From a virus, in IMG/VR virus record IMGVR_UViG_3300037119_008277, positions 1 to 43,506 of that record: 43,506 nucleotides of DNA, one strand, 5' to 3'. A program made the position numbers and the translations under genes. The notes below the pieces were generated by a model. The model was given only the letters and a program-made list of their open reading frames with translations. It was not told the origin of the DNA and did not search any database. Shown one piece after another: positions 30,332 through 40,053 of this stretch; the first letter of the stretch is position 1; each line of letters starts with the position of its first letter.

Positions 30332-32070
30332 TGTATACGTACCTTCCACTTTCTATCTTTATCTTTATCAGCTTGGCTATCAAACCAGCTCTTTATAGCT
30401 GCTTGTCCTGCTTGTTGAGCCCCGATGACTTTAGAGGTATCAGGCCCTTTAGGTGTAGGCCAAGGTGTAGATGGGCCTTGATACTTCATAGCATCTGTCC
30501 ATTGTGTGCCTTTAGGGAGAAGTTGACGGATAAGATTAAAAGTTTTCTTCCCCATCTCTTCTCCAGGAGCAGCTTCACCTGGTAAGGGAAGGTCTTTCAA
30601 TGACCTTCCTTGTCCGAGTATATCACCTATCCGCCGTAACAATGAGTCTGGCTCTTTAGTATACCCCCCTCTGATACGCTGTGCAAAGGCCATAGGATCA
30701 AACTTCTCATCTGCTCCACTTTGCTTAAGATGGTGGAGAAGGTTTGCACCATCCTCAAACGTCTTTACATAATCACTATGTTTAGACAGAGCAGCTTCAG
30801 TAGCAACAAAGTTTTTCTTACCTGGGTACATAGTGCGTATGGTATCCATCAACTCTTGCTTTCTTTCACTTACTTTTTTGAGGGCTTCATTGAATGCTGT
30901 GCTGTCACCTATGTTATCAAGAGCATTTGTTTGTGCTTCGATAATCCTACGGTTATGTGCCCGTAGGGTAGCTTGCTGTGCTGTTGTTGGTGTTGCAGGA
31001 AGAGCTGTTTTTAGTGAGGTAAGAAGTCCCTCAGCTTCCTCTGCTGCATCACCTCTAAGAGCTTTACTCATCATTGAAGTGAGGTTGGATATATCCTTTG
31101 GTGTGGAGTTGGCGATATTAAAAGCGTTAGGGTCATTTACAAGTGTAGGATACTTCTTTTTAATAGCATCCATCATTTCTGTAGCAACCTTTGTTGCGGT
31201 ATCTGGCTTAAGCATCTTTGTAAGACCAAAGCTTACTAACCCTTGCAATCCACCAGAGATAGCAGAGACAGCAAACTCCTCAGCAGCTTTGCTGAATGTT
31301 TGATCTTCACTTGTCATTATCTTAGCGCTAGTAGAGCCTAGAGCACCACCAGCACCAAAGAATGCAGGGTTCTTTAAGAGCGCATTCGCTTTAAGTAGCC
31401 TACCTGTTCCACTTACCACAGGAGCAGCAAAGGGAGCAACAGCCGCAGTACCTGCAATCATACCAAGCTCACCTGGGGTATCTACTTGTTCTCCGATGAA
31501 ATTCGCTGTAGCTCTCCCGCCAGTCTCACCAGATTGCACAGCAGATGCTTGTGTTTGTGGGCTTACTAACCCAGCCTTCACAGCAAGCTCAAGCATCTTT
31601 GAAGGGATAGCTCCACCAACAGTTTCTCCAACATTAGGGAGTATTTCTCTTGTTCCTTTATACAACCCCCTTCTAATACCCTCACTATAACTCCCTTTAG
31701 GGAGTACAAGAAACCCCTCTGTTTGCTTACCTGTGTTGTGGTTCTTCAAAGCGACACCAAAATCAGCATCACTTCTCAAGTCACCAGTGGTTGAGATGAT
31801 TGTTACCTTCTGGCCAGATTTATCTTTTATGGTATGGTACAACTCCCCTGTATCCTCTGGCTCAGGTTGAGGTATACCTTTACCTTTAAGTGGCGGTGTT
31901 GTTGGTGTAGGTGTAAGAGGGGTGTCACTGTCTACACTTGGGACAACATCTCTCAATCTGTTGATGTATGCAACAACATCTTGTACGCCAGGCATAGGAG
32001 TGCCAGATGTGTTAGGAGGGGTGAATTGATGGAGTAAGGCAGATTGCTCAAGCTCTCTATCAGTAGGCAT
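30328..32070 (-). CDS. Internal virion / ejection-type protein
   Basis: 580 residues. Low-complexity Pro/Thr N-terminus (~1-80), several hydrophobic Gly/Ala stretches (~200-300) that could insert in membrane, then long helices. Follows two other large alpha-helical proteins, as the ejection proteins of podoviruses do. No lytic-transglycosylase motif was found. Confidence 0.6.
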   Translation of the reverse strand: MPTDRELEQSALLHQFTPPNTSGTPMPGVQDVVAYINRLRDVVPSVDSDTPLTPTPTTPPLKGKGIPQPEPEDTGELYHTIKDKSGQKVTIISTTGDLRSDADFGVALKNHNTGKQTEGFLVLPKGSYSEGIRRGLYKGTREILPNVGETVGGAIPSKMLELAVKAGLVSPQTQASAVQSGETGGRATANFIGEQVDTPGELGMIAGTAAVAPFAAPVVSGTGRLLKANALLKNPAFFGAGGALGSTSAKIMTSEDQTFSKAAEEFAVSAISGGLQGLVSFGLTKMLKPDTATKVATEMMDAIKKKYPTLVNDPNAFNIANSTPKDISNLTSMMSKALRGDAAEEAEGLLTSLKTALPATPTTAQQATLRAHNRRIIEAQTNALDNIGDSTAFNEALKKVSERKQELMDTIRTMYPGKKNFVATEAALSKHSDYVKTFEDGANLLHHLKQSGADEKFDPMAFAQRIRGGYTKEPDSLLRRIGDILGQGRSLKDLPLPGEAAPGEEMGKKTFNLIRQLLPKGTQWTDAMKYQGPSTPWPTPKGPDTSKVIGAQQAGQAAIKSWFDSQADKDKDRKWKVRIQ

Positions 32071-32073
32071 AGT

Positions 32074-34071
32074 TTACCTTACCCTTTGCTGCATTCTTTG
32101 TAATTTCTTTTGAGCTGAGGATTTTGCAATCTCGTCCTCTTCACTATACCCTTGCTGAGGGCTCTCTGTCAATGTAGGCTGGCCTTTCCCAGAGGTAGGT
32201 ACCTCAACCCTCACAGCTCCACCGTTAGGCTTACCGCTCTCCTGAGCAGCTTTCCCCGTTGCCAATACAGCCCTCTTAATCCCCTCCTCAATATCCGCTG
32301 GTATCTGTATCCCACCTGGGCCATACGGGTCTCTGGTGATCTGACTCTGTGTAGGCCGTTTACCCTTCTGCCCCTTCTCAATAGCTGGTGCAAGTATCTC
32401 TGCTGGTGTTTTCTCTCTCTTCCCCTCTTGAGACTGCGTAACAGGAGGTGTCTTACCTATCAACATCTTTGTCATGTTGGATAACCTACCTCTTGCCTTC
32501 TCAACAGCAGCAAGCACTTCTTTCTCACTCTTAAAATCCCCTGAAGCATACGCTTTCAAATCAGCTATATCACTTCTATCTCCCCCTCTAATTATCCCTG
32601 GGGATACAAGAGCTGTATTCTCCATTTGCTCAATAGCTGTGTTGAGGATTGCTTTTATCGCTTGCCTTGCTTCTGTGTTTGTTCCAATGGGGTAGCCGAG
32701 GTAAGAAGAGAGCTTCTGTAATGCCCCTGCTGTCCACTTCTCACCTGTTGTCTGGAGCTTTGTTCCTTTATTCAACATCTCTCTAGTGGTATCAAGGCTG
32801 TTAATAGCCACTTGGTTTTGTTGAAGGACTGGTGCCATAGATGGAGAGACTTTAATGAGCTTACCTTTACTCGCACTCACCTCATTCTCTGTTGTTGCGT
32901 CTGTTTTCACTGTGAGAAAGGTATCCGGGTTACTTTCATCTCCATGTAAAACAACAGCTTCACCAAAGGGGATTGTTTTCTCTGCTTCAACACCTTTAAT
33001 CTCAGCTACTTTCTTTGCAGTTTCTTGCTCTCTTACGCCAGTAAGACCTTTCTCAATCGCTCCTGCAGGTAGATTGCGTGTAGCTACGTTGAGTAGTCCA
33101 TTATCCTTTAACAACTGTATAGAAGCCTCTGGAGGCAACCCAACAAGTTTAGCCATCTCTAACTGAGCGTTGATAGGTTGAGCAAGGTTGAACTGGGCTT
33201 TAATCTTCTGCGCTCTCTCACTGTTAGGGTCGATTGTCTCACCGCTGTCTGTTTTAACCGATAAGCCATTATGTAAATCTGCTAATTGCTTAGTGTTCAA
33301 GCTGTTAGATGCCGCTACAGCAATACCAGCGAAGTTATCAAAATCACTCCCGTTAAATATCGTTGGGAAGTTCTCTGTCTGTGTCTTACCTGTCAACACA
33401 TCTGTTGTGTACTTCCTTCTATCAATTACCTGCGTCTCCGGCTTGGCTCTTGTCATAAAACCCTGGAGGTTTGTTTCACTGACGAAGTTTTTATCTTTGA
33501 TAGCTGCTGTAAGTGCTTTATATGCTGAGTGTTGAGGGCTTGCTGGGTCAGAAGCTCCACTCTCTCCCATCATCTTATGCAACCCAACAAGATTACTCCA
33601 CCCTTCATGTTTCCTCTTTATATCAGCCTGCATAGCAGTGAAGTAAGGGACAAGATAATCAGCTCTGCTTCCATAGCTACCAACAAGTTTATTGACATAC
33701 TCTGCAGCTTCTTCCCACTTACCCTCATTGGTCAGTTTATTAACCCTATCCATCTCAGGTACGATAGATTTAGCAAGAGCTGTACGTTTCTTTGACTCTT
33801 CTATCTGTGCTAACCCTCTGAAATCCCCTTTAGCTGCACCTACCCAAGCGAGGATAGTTGAAAGAGTAGATGTCCCGCTTCCCTCTGCTTTCAAGTCAGC
33901 TTCAATAGAGGTAGCTACAGGAGCTACAACAGGGTTGTATTTGTTTGATTTACTCTTTTCTTGAGGCATCATACCTCTAGATACAGCTATATCGCTAGGG
34001 GCGTTCATGAAAGAAGGGTTATCATACACCTCTTTCCCCGGGTCAAGTAAGGGAGTAAATGGAGTCTCCAT
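32074..34071 (-). CDS. Large helical internal virion / ejection-type protein
   Basis: 665 residues. Disordered N-terminus (~1-70), charged helical centre (~75-500), low-complexity Pro/Lys/Gly C-terminus. Long helices without cysteines, matching podovirus ejection (core) proteins in character and operon place. Specific fold not identified. Confidence 0.6.
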   Translation of the reverse strand: METPFTPLLDPGKEVYDNPSFMNAPSDIAVSRGMMPQEKSKSNKYNPVVAPVATSIEADLKAEGSGTSTLSTILAWVGAAKGDFRGLAQIEESKKRTALAKSIVPEMDRVNKLTNEGKWEEAAEYVNKLVGSYGSRADYLVPYFTAMQADIKRKHEGWSNLVGLHKMMGESGASDPASPQHSAYKALTAAIKDKNFVSETNLQGFMTRAKPETQVIDRRKYTTDVLTGKTQTENFPTIFNGSDFDNFAGIAVAASNSLNTKQLADLHNGLSVKTDSGETIDPNSERAQKIKAQFNLAQPINAQLEMAKLVGLPPEASIQLLKDNGLLNVATRNLPAGAIEKGLTGVREQETAKKVAEIKGVEAEKTIPFGEAVVLHGDESNPDTFLTVKTDATTENEVSASKGKLIKVSPSMAPVLQQNQVAINSLDTTREMLNKGTKLQTTGEKWTAGALQKLSSYLGYPIGTNTEARQAIKAILNTAIEQMENTALVSPGIIRGGDRSDIADLKAYASGDFKSEKEVLAAVEKARGRLSNMTKMLIGKTPPVTQSQEGKREKTPAEILAPAIEKGQKGKRPTQSQITRDPYGPGGIQIPADIEEGIKRAVLATGKAAQESGKPNGGAVRVEVPTSGKGQPTLTESPQQGYSEEDEIAKSSAQKKLQRMQQRVR

Positions 34072-34073
34072 CG

Positions 34074-34409
34074 TTACGCTCCCCCTAAGACCATGCTGCT
34101 AAAGAATTTGATAATCATATCAAGAACGTTATTATCCCCACCTGTATCTTGCCCCATTGAGGTTTTATTAGCCTTTGGTGCTGTTGGAGCAAGCGGTTCC
34201 ATTTGTTGAGGTTGAGCTGCGGTTGAGGGCATTAACCCTGTAAATGCAGGAGCAGAGCTACCGGGTTTACTACCGTACTGCATAGCAGCTTTACTTACAT
34301 CCCCCCAAGTAGGCCCAACTGAAGCACCAGCATTTCCAGCAACCATTGTGTTTTGATTGACAGGTTGTGTTCCGCTCATACCCTGATTCATAAAGTCAAG
34401 GAAAGCCAT
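34074..34409 (-). CDS. Low-complexity virion-associated protein
   Basis: 111 residues, mostly disordered Pro, Ala and Gln, with a C-terminal hydrophobic helix (LDMIIKFFSSMVLGG) that could insert in or touch a membrane. Lies between two internal-protein genes. Confidence 0.6.
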   Translation of the reverse strand: MAFLDFMNQGMSGTQPVNQNTMVAGNAGASVGPTWGDVSKAAMQYGSKPGSSAPAFTGLMPSTAAQPQQMEPLAPTAPKANKTSMGQDTGGDNNVLDMIIKFFSSMVLGGA

Positions 34410-34420
34410 TGTATACCCTA

Positions 34421-35872
34421 TCAGTAATGAGGTGGAGCAGCGTTATTAACGCCACTTTCAAATGTACTGCTCAGTTGGTCAAAGATGTTACCAGTTGCAG
34501 AGCCCCCTGCTGTTGTGCTACCTGGGGTGAATGGAATGCCTGTATATGCTGTTGTAAAAAGCCCTTGACGACGTAAGAGATTGGCTTCTTGTAGTTGTCT
34601 AGAGAAGTCTGTGAGGGGTTGTAGGGCTGTTAGATTTGCTGCCCTTTGCGTTTGCATCTGTCCAGGAAGCAAACTCAACCTACTTGAAGCATCTGGTAAA
34701 GATGCAGCAAAGTTTGCTGCTTGTCCACCGTAGGTGTTCGCAAGACTTGTTCTGCTCTCTTGCTGCTGAAGGCGTAAAGCATTCTGGGTATTCATCAACT
34801 GCTGCCCAAGAGCAGACTCAGCACTTATCCCTGCTTGCTCAAGAGTTATACCGTTTGCCATTAATGCTTGTGCAAGTTGGGTTATGTTGTTTTGGTATGT
34901 GTTACCTGCTGTAGCTCTCTGCCCCATAGCTGCTGTGCTTAGTGCTCTATTCCCCTCAGCAGCACTTTGCCCAAGAGAAGCTTCTACGTTTTGTGTATTT
35001 GTACCTACGCCAGCTCTTCCTTGCATATATTGAGCGAGAGTGTTAGCTACGTTTGAGCCGTAAGCGTTTTCAATGCTTTGGAGAAAAGGTAAGGCATATT
35101 CTGCCGTTGCTCTTGCAATAGAGGAAGGGACAGCTCCACCGCTTTCAAGACCTTGGAGGGCGAGAGCTTGGTTAAGCCTGGGTGTAGCTATTTGATCTAT
35201 GTAATTCCCCGTTTGCCCTATTCCTAACTCCAGCGCTCTTGCTCTATTAGCCTCCTGTGTAGCAAGAGAGGTATCTCTATCTGCTGTCAACCCTTCAAGT
35301 GTTCTGCTCCTATTCAACTCGCTCTGTGCAATCGCCCTTGCATAATCAAAATCTCCTCTTGCTATTGCAGCGTTGTAATCGGCAGTGATACCCTCAGAGG
35401 TTCTATTGTACCCCTCTCTTGCACTTGCTGTACCTGTCCCATAATCAGCATGACTACGCTCAAGCGCGCCTTGTGTAAGCCCTCGTAAGTTCCTTTGAAG
35501 AGTGGTGTAATCATTATACCCTTTCTGTGCGCCCTCACCAGCTAACCTATCTACACCAGTAAGACTTCTCTCATAATTAGCTGTAACAGGGTCAAATGAG
35601 CTACGGTAGTCATCAAGGCTCATGAGATTACTATAATCTAATGGAGCGTCAATAACATCCCTTTGAGCAGCATCAAGTAAGGCCGTTGTCTCTGCTGTAG
35701 GGCTGTAGAACTGAGCTTGCTCATCTCCAAAAGAGCGAAGGCTTGCACTGCTAAACAAATCTTGAAGTTGTGCAAGTCTCTCAGTATTCAACGCTTGAGC
35801 GATAGGGTCTGGTGTCGTTTGTTGGTTTGTTTGGGTTGATGACCCGAAGATGGCTGTAAGTATATCACCCAT
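34421..35872 (-). CDS. Ala/Gln/Leu-rich helical structural protein
   Basis: 483 residues dominated by repeated helical heptads with Arg-Ala pairs and many A/Q/N/L residues (for example RALEL, RSRTLEGL, ALRLQQQ). Likely one of the internal head or ejection proteins. No catalytic motif. Confidence 0.6.
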   Translation of the reverse strand: MGDILTAIFGSSTQTNQQTTPDPIAQALNTERLAQLQDLFSSASLRSFGDEQAQFYSPTAETTALLDAAQRDVIDAPLDYSNLMSLDDYRSSFDPVTANYERSLTGVDRLAGEGAQKGYNDYTTLQRNLRGLTQGALERSHADYGTGTASAREGYNRTSEGITADYNAAIARGDFDYARAIAQSELNRSRTLEGLTADRDTSLATQEANRARALELGIGQTGNYIDQIATPRLNQALALQGLESGGAVPSSIARATAEYALPFLQSIENAYGSNVANTLAQYMQGRAGVGTNTQNVEASLGQSAAEGNRALSTAAMGQRATAGNTYQNNITQLAQALMANGITLEQAGISAESALGQQLMNTQNALRLQQQESRTSLANTYGGQAANFAASLPDASSRLSLLPGQMQTQRAANLTALQPLTDFSRQLQEANLLRRQGLFTTAYTGIPFTPGSTTAGGSATGNIFDQLSSTFESGVNNAAPPHY

Positions 35873-36326
35873 GTTCTACACCTACACTCTCTGCAGTTTT
35901 AATCATCACGGTACGGATAGCTTGGTAGTTGTATTTCTTCTCAAAACCTTTAGTTTGTCTTAACGCTGTAAGGGTAACTACAGTGCATGTAGCACCTTCA
36001 TGTTCTTGGAGTTTGTCAAGGTATTCAGCTATTTCACCCATATGAGATATACTTGGCTTATCGTTCTTAACTTGATGACAATACACGACTTTGTTGTTTA
36101 GTATTGTTGAGACTTCAATAATAGCGTGTTCAGTTATTTTGAAGGTATCATCAAGTTCAACTAGTATGTGTAAGGTTAAGTCACTTTGATAGAGACGTGA
36201 GAGCCAGTTATTTACCACGGCTTCTGCTGGAAATTCAGGGGTGTATTGAATGCAAAAGTCATGGATACGTTGATAGAGAACGCTGTGGAGGGCTCTTCCA
36301 AGGTTATCATTGTATATTCTAATCAT
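35865..36326 (-). CDS. GNAT-like fold hypothetical protein
   Basis: 153 residues from ATG 36326 (ATG 36338 is an alternative). Strand-helix order and central TEHAIIEVSTILNN strands vaguely resemble N-acetyltransferases, but the acetyl-CoA loop (R/Q-x-x-G-x-G/A) is not present. Overlaps the neighbours on both sides. Such genes lie beside capsid genes of several podoviruses. Function unproven. Confidence 0.55.
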   Translation of the reverse strand: MIRIYNDNLGRALHSVLYQRIHDFCIQYTPEFPAEAVVNNWLSRLYQSDLTLHILVELDDTFKITEHAIIEVSTILNNKVVYCHQVKNDKPSISHMGEIAEYLDKLQEHEGATCTVVTLTALRQTKGFEKKYNYQAIRTVMIKTAESVGVEHG

Positions 36327-36690
36327 TGTACAATCCATTTTGTTGAGCAGTAAGCCTATTTACTGCCAGCTCTTTATTCTCTTCCTCAGCATCATGCCAC
36401 CGTCTTGCTACTTGGTCAATAGACTGTCTACCAGCGAGGATGTCAAGGATGGATACAACCTTACTCCACTCATTCCCCGTACAATACTTTTCAAGTTGGT
36501 ATGCTTCAAGTAACCTAGCGTGCATTTCCATGAGGCGAGAGTCAGCTAATCGCAATGCACTATCCGCTAACTCAATAACCTCATCAAAGGTGTGTTCTGT
36601 TTCTCCAGTAACAGGATTCCATTGACAGGCGCTTACTACATATGACTCACCGCTTGCTGTTTGCTTTGTTACATCAATACGAACGGGCAT
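36319..36690 (-). CDS. Hypothetical protein in head-completion segment
   Basis: 123 residues, ATG behind AAGGG, helical in the middle (EVIELADSALRLADSRLMEM). Follows the capsid gene by one gene. Possible connector or completion protein. No family recognised. Confidence 0.6.
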   Translation of the reverse strand: MPVRIDVTKQTASGESYVVSACQWNPVTGETEHTFDEVIELADSALRLADSRLMEMHARLLEAYQLEKYCTGNEWSKVVSILDILAGRQSIDQVARRWHDAEEENKELAVNRLTAQQNGLYND

Positions 36691-36700
36691 TGTTTACCCT

Positions 36701-37213
36701 TTATGTAAGGTATATCTCATTATCCCCTAACTTCCCTAAGAACCCAGACATGTCAAACGAAGCATCATTGGAGAGATGCCTTGCACAATTTATTGTACCA
36801 TTAACCGTTCTCCTTGGTACAACAACATACTGACGTACTCTACTCTCCAACATCCTATCATCTGCTCTCCTTGCAAGCATATCTTGGTGGAGAAGATGGG
36901 TAGCAATGTTTGCAGGGATAGTAACAATACCAGGGCCATAGGTTTGGATACCGTTATTAATAACCTGCCTAGAACCATCTGGCATTACTGTAATACTCCC
37001 CCCACTTCCAACTGTATGAGCAGCAAAGAGAGTTACCTTTATCCACTTATTAGATAACTCTTCTGTGGTAGGTTGTTCTCCTTCTTCAACTTCAAGGAAA
37101 GCTGAGAGCTGTTCTGTAGGAGTGTCATCCTTAACAGCTCTCACTTCAACTTGTAAGCCATGTCGCTCAAACACAGCAAAGGCTTCATCGAGGGTTATCT
37201 TACGCTTAGGCAT
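36701..37213 (-). CDS. Hypothetical protein downstream of the major capsid gene
   Basis: 170 residues. Basic helical N-terminus, a beta-rich centre (GGSITVMPDGSRQVINNG) and helical C-terminal part. Its place right after the capsid gene suggests a head-completion or decoration role. Confidence 0.6.
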   Translation of the reverse strand: MPKRKITLDEAFAVFERHGLQVEVRAVKDDTPTEQLSAFLEVEEGEQPTTEELSNKWIKVTLFAAHTVGSGGSITVMPDGSRQVINNGIQTYGPGIVTIPANIATHLLHQDMLARRADDRMLESRVRQYVVVPRRTVNGTINCARHLSNDASFDMSGFLGKLGDNEIYLT

Positions 37214-37220
37214 ATCTCAC

Positions 37221-38516
37221 CTATGCTGGTATAGCAGCGGCTAATGCAGAACTTGTCTCAAACCGCTCAATGTAGTTGTTATCAAGGATAAATGTCTTTC
37301 TCATGTACTTAGCCCCAACCTTACGGCGTTGAGCGATAGGGTCAGAGTCACTTGCACCCTTTGGTGTGGTGAATGTTTGAAGGCTCATCCCATTCAACAT
37401 ACACGTACCATATGCTCCTTTCCCACACACAAAGCCTGGGTAAATGTTAATACCAAGTGCAGGGCTATCAGGAGCAACAGCTTCAGTTGTAGCTGGTGCA
37501 GTGGTGATAGTGAATACAGTATTTGCTGCAATCCTACTTGCTACGAGATACGCAATAGTTCCACCGGCAGCGGTCATGTATATATCATATACATAATTTG
37601 TACTTGTTGGGGTAAGTACAGCAATGCTTCCTGGGGTTGTAACAGCGATGTTACCTGTTTGCACAGATAGCCTACGTTCATAGTCTGTGGTGACTTCTCT
37701 TCCAACTATCTTGATCTGATAGTTAGCGGTAGCAAGAGTACCAGAAGTACCTACTGTATATTGAGCTTTAGTGGCTGTTGCGGCTGCGGTGGTAGCTGCT
37801 GCTACACCAACGTACACAGGGAGAAAGTTACCCATCACCCACTCAATACCCATCCACTCACCGACGTACCCTTGCATGAGGCGTTCTTGCTTAGCAAAGT
37901 TACTTGCTGTTTGAAAGGTAGCGTCACTGCCAAGGATAGAAGCCTTGTGAGGTGGTTGAAAGAACCCCATGTAATACCCACCGTTATCCATGTATTTATG
38001 CGCACCTCTCATCTCCAGCTTAGCATTAATTGCAATAGCGAGAGCTGTGTTAAATACATCTGTTGCGACAAGGGTTGCTCGGGTGGTAGCTGTGCCTGCA
38101 AAGGTTACATTGGTAGCCGCCATCAACACCTCTGCGTCCTCCCTCTCACTTGTTTCTTTCATTGCAAGAGCAACACGCTCAATAGCGAGAGATAGCATGG
38201 GGTGTTTAACAGTAAGCTCAAGTACGTCGGTGAGAGCAACCACAAGGCCCCATTGCTCAACAGTTACGTTTACCGTCTCAAGAACAAGGGTATCAGTGGA
38301 AGGGGTAACACCTTCAACAAGTGGTGCAGTAGGTAAGGATACACGAGCTACACGAGGTACACGAAGTGTTTTACCAAAGCCATTCTCAAGAGAGAATTGA
38401 TCTGCAGCTTTCTCCAGGACAAGGATTTTTTTCAACAGCTCAATCATTTTCATTGAGATGTATACATTAGGGGCATCATTCGCCATTGCTGCGTAGGTAG
38501 TATAGAAATCCACCAT
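37221..38516 (-). CDS. Major capsid protein, HK97-fold (N4 gp56-like type)
   Basis: 431 residues, ATG 38516 behind AAGGAG. Residues ~30-110 have the LRVPRVARVSLPTAPLVEG and VEQWGLVVALTDVLEL strand-helix pattern of N4-gp56-type capsid proteins, then DAEVLMAAT spine helix. An Ala/Thr-rich segment (~245-345) looks like an inserted surface domain before the C-terminal part (TCMLNGMSLQTF, KYMRKTF). Preceded by scaffold and small genes, as expected. Confidence 0.82.
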   Translation of the reverse strand: MVDFYTTYAAMANDAPNVYISMKMIELLKKILVLEKAADQFSLENGFGKTLRVPRVARVSLPTAPLVEGVTPSTDTLVLETVNVTVEQWGLVVALTDVLELTVKHPMLSLAIERVALAMKETSEREDAEVLMAATNVTFAGTATTRATLVATDVFNTALAIAINAKLEMRGAHKYMDNGGYYMGFFQPPHKASILGSDATFQTASNFAKQERLMQGYVGEWMGIEWVMGNFLPVYVGVAAATTAAATATKAQYTVGTSGTLATANYQIKIVGREVTTDYERRLSVQTGNIAVTTPGSIAVLTPTSTNYVYDIYMTAAGGTIAYLVASRIAANTVFTITTAPATTEAVAPDSPALGINIYPGFVCGKGAYGTCMLNGMSLQTFTTPKGASDSDPIAQRRKVGAKYMRKTFILDNNYIERFETSSALAAAIPA

Positions 38517-38538
38517 GTTTGTTACTCCTTAGTAGTAA

Positions 38539-38556
38539 AGAGCACATATGTGCTCT
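38539..38556 (-). terminator. 18-bp perfect palindrome before the major capsid gene
   Basis: AGAGCACATATGTGCTCT, self-complementary, with 7-bp stem and ATAT loop in RNA, followed on the minus strand by TTTACT. It lies 23 bases before the capsid ATG. It may be a partial terminator, a processing or stabilising hairpin that sets capsid mRNA level. Confidence 0.5.
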
Positions 38557-38594
38557 CCATTGTGTAGTCATTGTTAGTAGACATGTCTTTAACT

Positions 38595-38810
38595 TTACCT
38601 ATTGCTGTACTCTAGGTACAGTTCAATAGCTCTCTGTAACTCAGGTAAGGTATGTGTTTCGAGAAAGCACACAAACTTACCAAACTGATAGATAGATACA
38701 TTTTGGATAAGAGGGTCATAGTCATTACTTCTTGACTCTAACTGAAACATCTGCTTTTGTTGAGTTTCATGAAACTCTTTGAATTGTTTGTACTCAGCGT
38801 GAGCAGACAT
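38595..38810 (-). CDS. Small hypothetical protein before the capsid gene
   Basis: 71 residues, ATG behind GAGAGGG. Helical and aromatic (YKQFKEFHETQQKQMFQL). No family recognised; capsid-assembly segment by position. Confidence 0.6.
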   Translation of the reverse strand: MSAHAEYKQFKEFHETQQKQMFQLESRSNDYDPLIQNVSIYQFGKFVCFLETHTLPELQRAIELYLEYSNR

Positions 38811-38819
38811 TTCCCTCTC

Positions 38820-39038
38820 CTATAGCTCTTTTATTTTAGCTAATATCGCATCAAACTCTTCAATCCCAAACACAACCCTTACTTGAAAGTTGAAATCTTC
38901 ACTGGTGAAACGTAGTCCGACTTGTTCACCTGATTCAGTTTTCATACAGGCAAAGTCGGGGTTAGTTACGCTTACCGTAAAGGTGTTTCTAGGGATTACA
39001 GTGAGGGTGTTATTCTCTCTGATATACCATTGCTCCAT
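38820..39038 (-). CDS. Small hypothetical protein after the scaffold gene
   Basis: 72 residues. The ATG overlaps the scaffold stop by one base. Beta strands then a C-terminal helix. Possibly a small head protein. Function unknown. Confidence 0.6.
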   Translation of the reverse strand: MEQWYIRENNTLTVIPRNTFTVSVTNPDFACMKTESGEQVGLRFTSEDFNFQVRVVFGIEEFDAILAKIKEL

Positions 39039-39592
39039 TAGAACGTCACCCCCTCAAGATTCTTCTCAAGATCATCAAGGGACATGTTTTTTACATTACT
39101 CCATACAGGATCAACTTTCGCCCTATCCATAGCATTCAAGCCCATATCAACAGAGGTGTTTACTCTGTCCATTTGCGTTTTGTGTCTCTCTGCCTCAGCT
39201 TCAGTGAACTTCTTGGGATCATCACTATATGCCTTACCAATAAGATAGTTCTTGATGTCCCTACGAGGGATAGCTTTACCATTCGCTAACAACTCGTTAA
39301 ACATCTTCTCTACTTCAGCTTGGTAGGGTTTGTTACTGTCATCACTGTAGAAATCAACCTTATCAGAAGCATTAGCTGCTGCTAGCTTAGCCGCATTCAC
39401 CTCTGGGGTAATGAAAGGGTCAAGCATTTGCTTCAACTGAAGGTTCGCTTCTTGTTGTTGAGTAAGCTGGCCTTGTTGGGTAACAGGCTGCGCTTGCGCT
39501 TGATATGAAGCCATCGCTTCTTTAAAGGATTCTTGTACAACTCCTTGGATGTACTCATTGACTTTGTTGATGTCAACCTCTTCCTCAGCCAT
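39038..39592 (-). CDS. Scaffolding-type protein
   Basis: 184 residues, AGGAGG-driven ATG 39592. Acidic, strongly helical, Gln-rich centre (QAQPVTQQGQLTQQQEANLQL) and no cysteines: the composition and place (between portal and capsid genes) of podovirus scaffolding proteins. No protease motif. Confidence 0.65.
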   Translation of the reverse strand: MAEEEVDINKVNEYIQGVVQESFKEAMASYQAQAQPVTQQGQLTQQQEANLQLKQMLDPFITPEVNAAKLAAANASDKVDFYSDDSNKPYQAEVEKMFNELLANGKAIPRRDIKNYLIGKAYSDDPKKFTEAEAERHKTQMDRVNTSVDMGLNAMDRAKVDPVWSNVKNMSLDDLEKNLEGVTF

Positions 39593-40053
39593 TAGCTAAC
39601 CCTCCTAATTTGAACGGTAAGAATACCCTCAACAGAGGCTACAGTACCAGCGTATACTCTAGCAACAAGCATACCGGGGAAGATAAGGGTAGGAGAGGCG
39701 ATCAGTGTACCGTTACGTTGAAATGGAGCGGTTTCTTCAATGTCAATCGCAGCGGTAAGTTGGGATGTACCACTACCGGGAGCCACAGCAGCAGCACAGA
39801 CAAGCACATCAAGAGTTGTTGATGCACCCCCGGTTACTGAGCAATCTGCACCAACTGCAGCGACTTGCCACACTCCCTCAAAACATCTCCACATATACGC
39901 AGCAAGAGGGGTAGCGAAGATGCGATCAAAGAGAAACTCAAAGGGTGAGTATACCCTTGGGATAGTTGCACCGTCTTTGAAACCATTTTCATCAATGGTG
40001 AGGACGGTGTTACCGCTTTTATCAACTACTTTGAGATTACTTAGAACAGACAT
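39592..40053 (-). CDS. Decoration-like beta-rich protein
   Basis: 153 residues, ATG behind AGGAGG. Beta-rich middle and end (VAPGSGTSQLTAAIDIEETAPFQ, IFPGMLVARVYAG). Sits between portal and scaffold. Possible capsid decoration or head fibre protein. Confidence 0.6.
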   Translation of the reverse strand: MSVLSNLKVVDKSGNTVLTIDENGFKDGATIPRVYSPFEFLFDRIFATPLAAYMWRCFEGVWQVAAVGADCSVTGGASTTLDVLVCAAAVAPGSGTSQLTAAIDIEETAPFQRNGTLIASPTLIFPGMLVARVYAGTVASVEGILTVQIRRVS

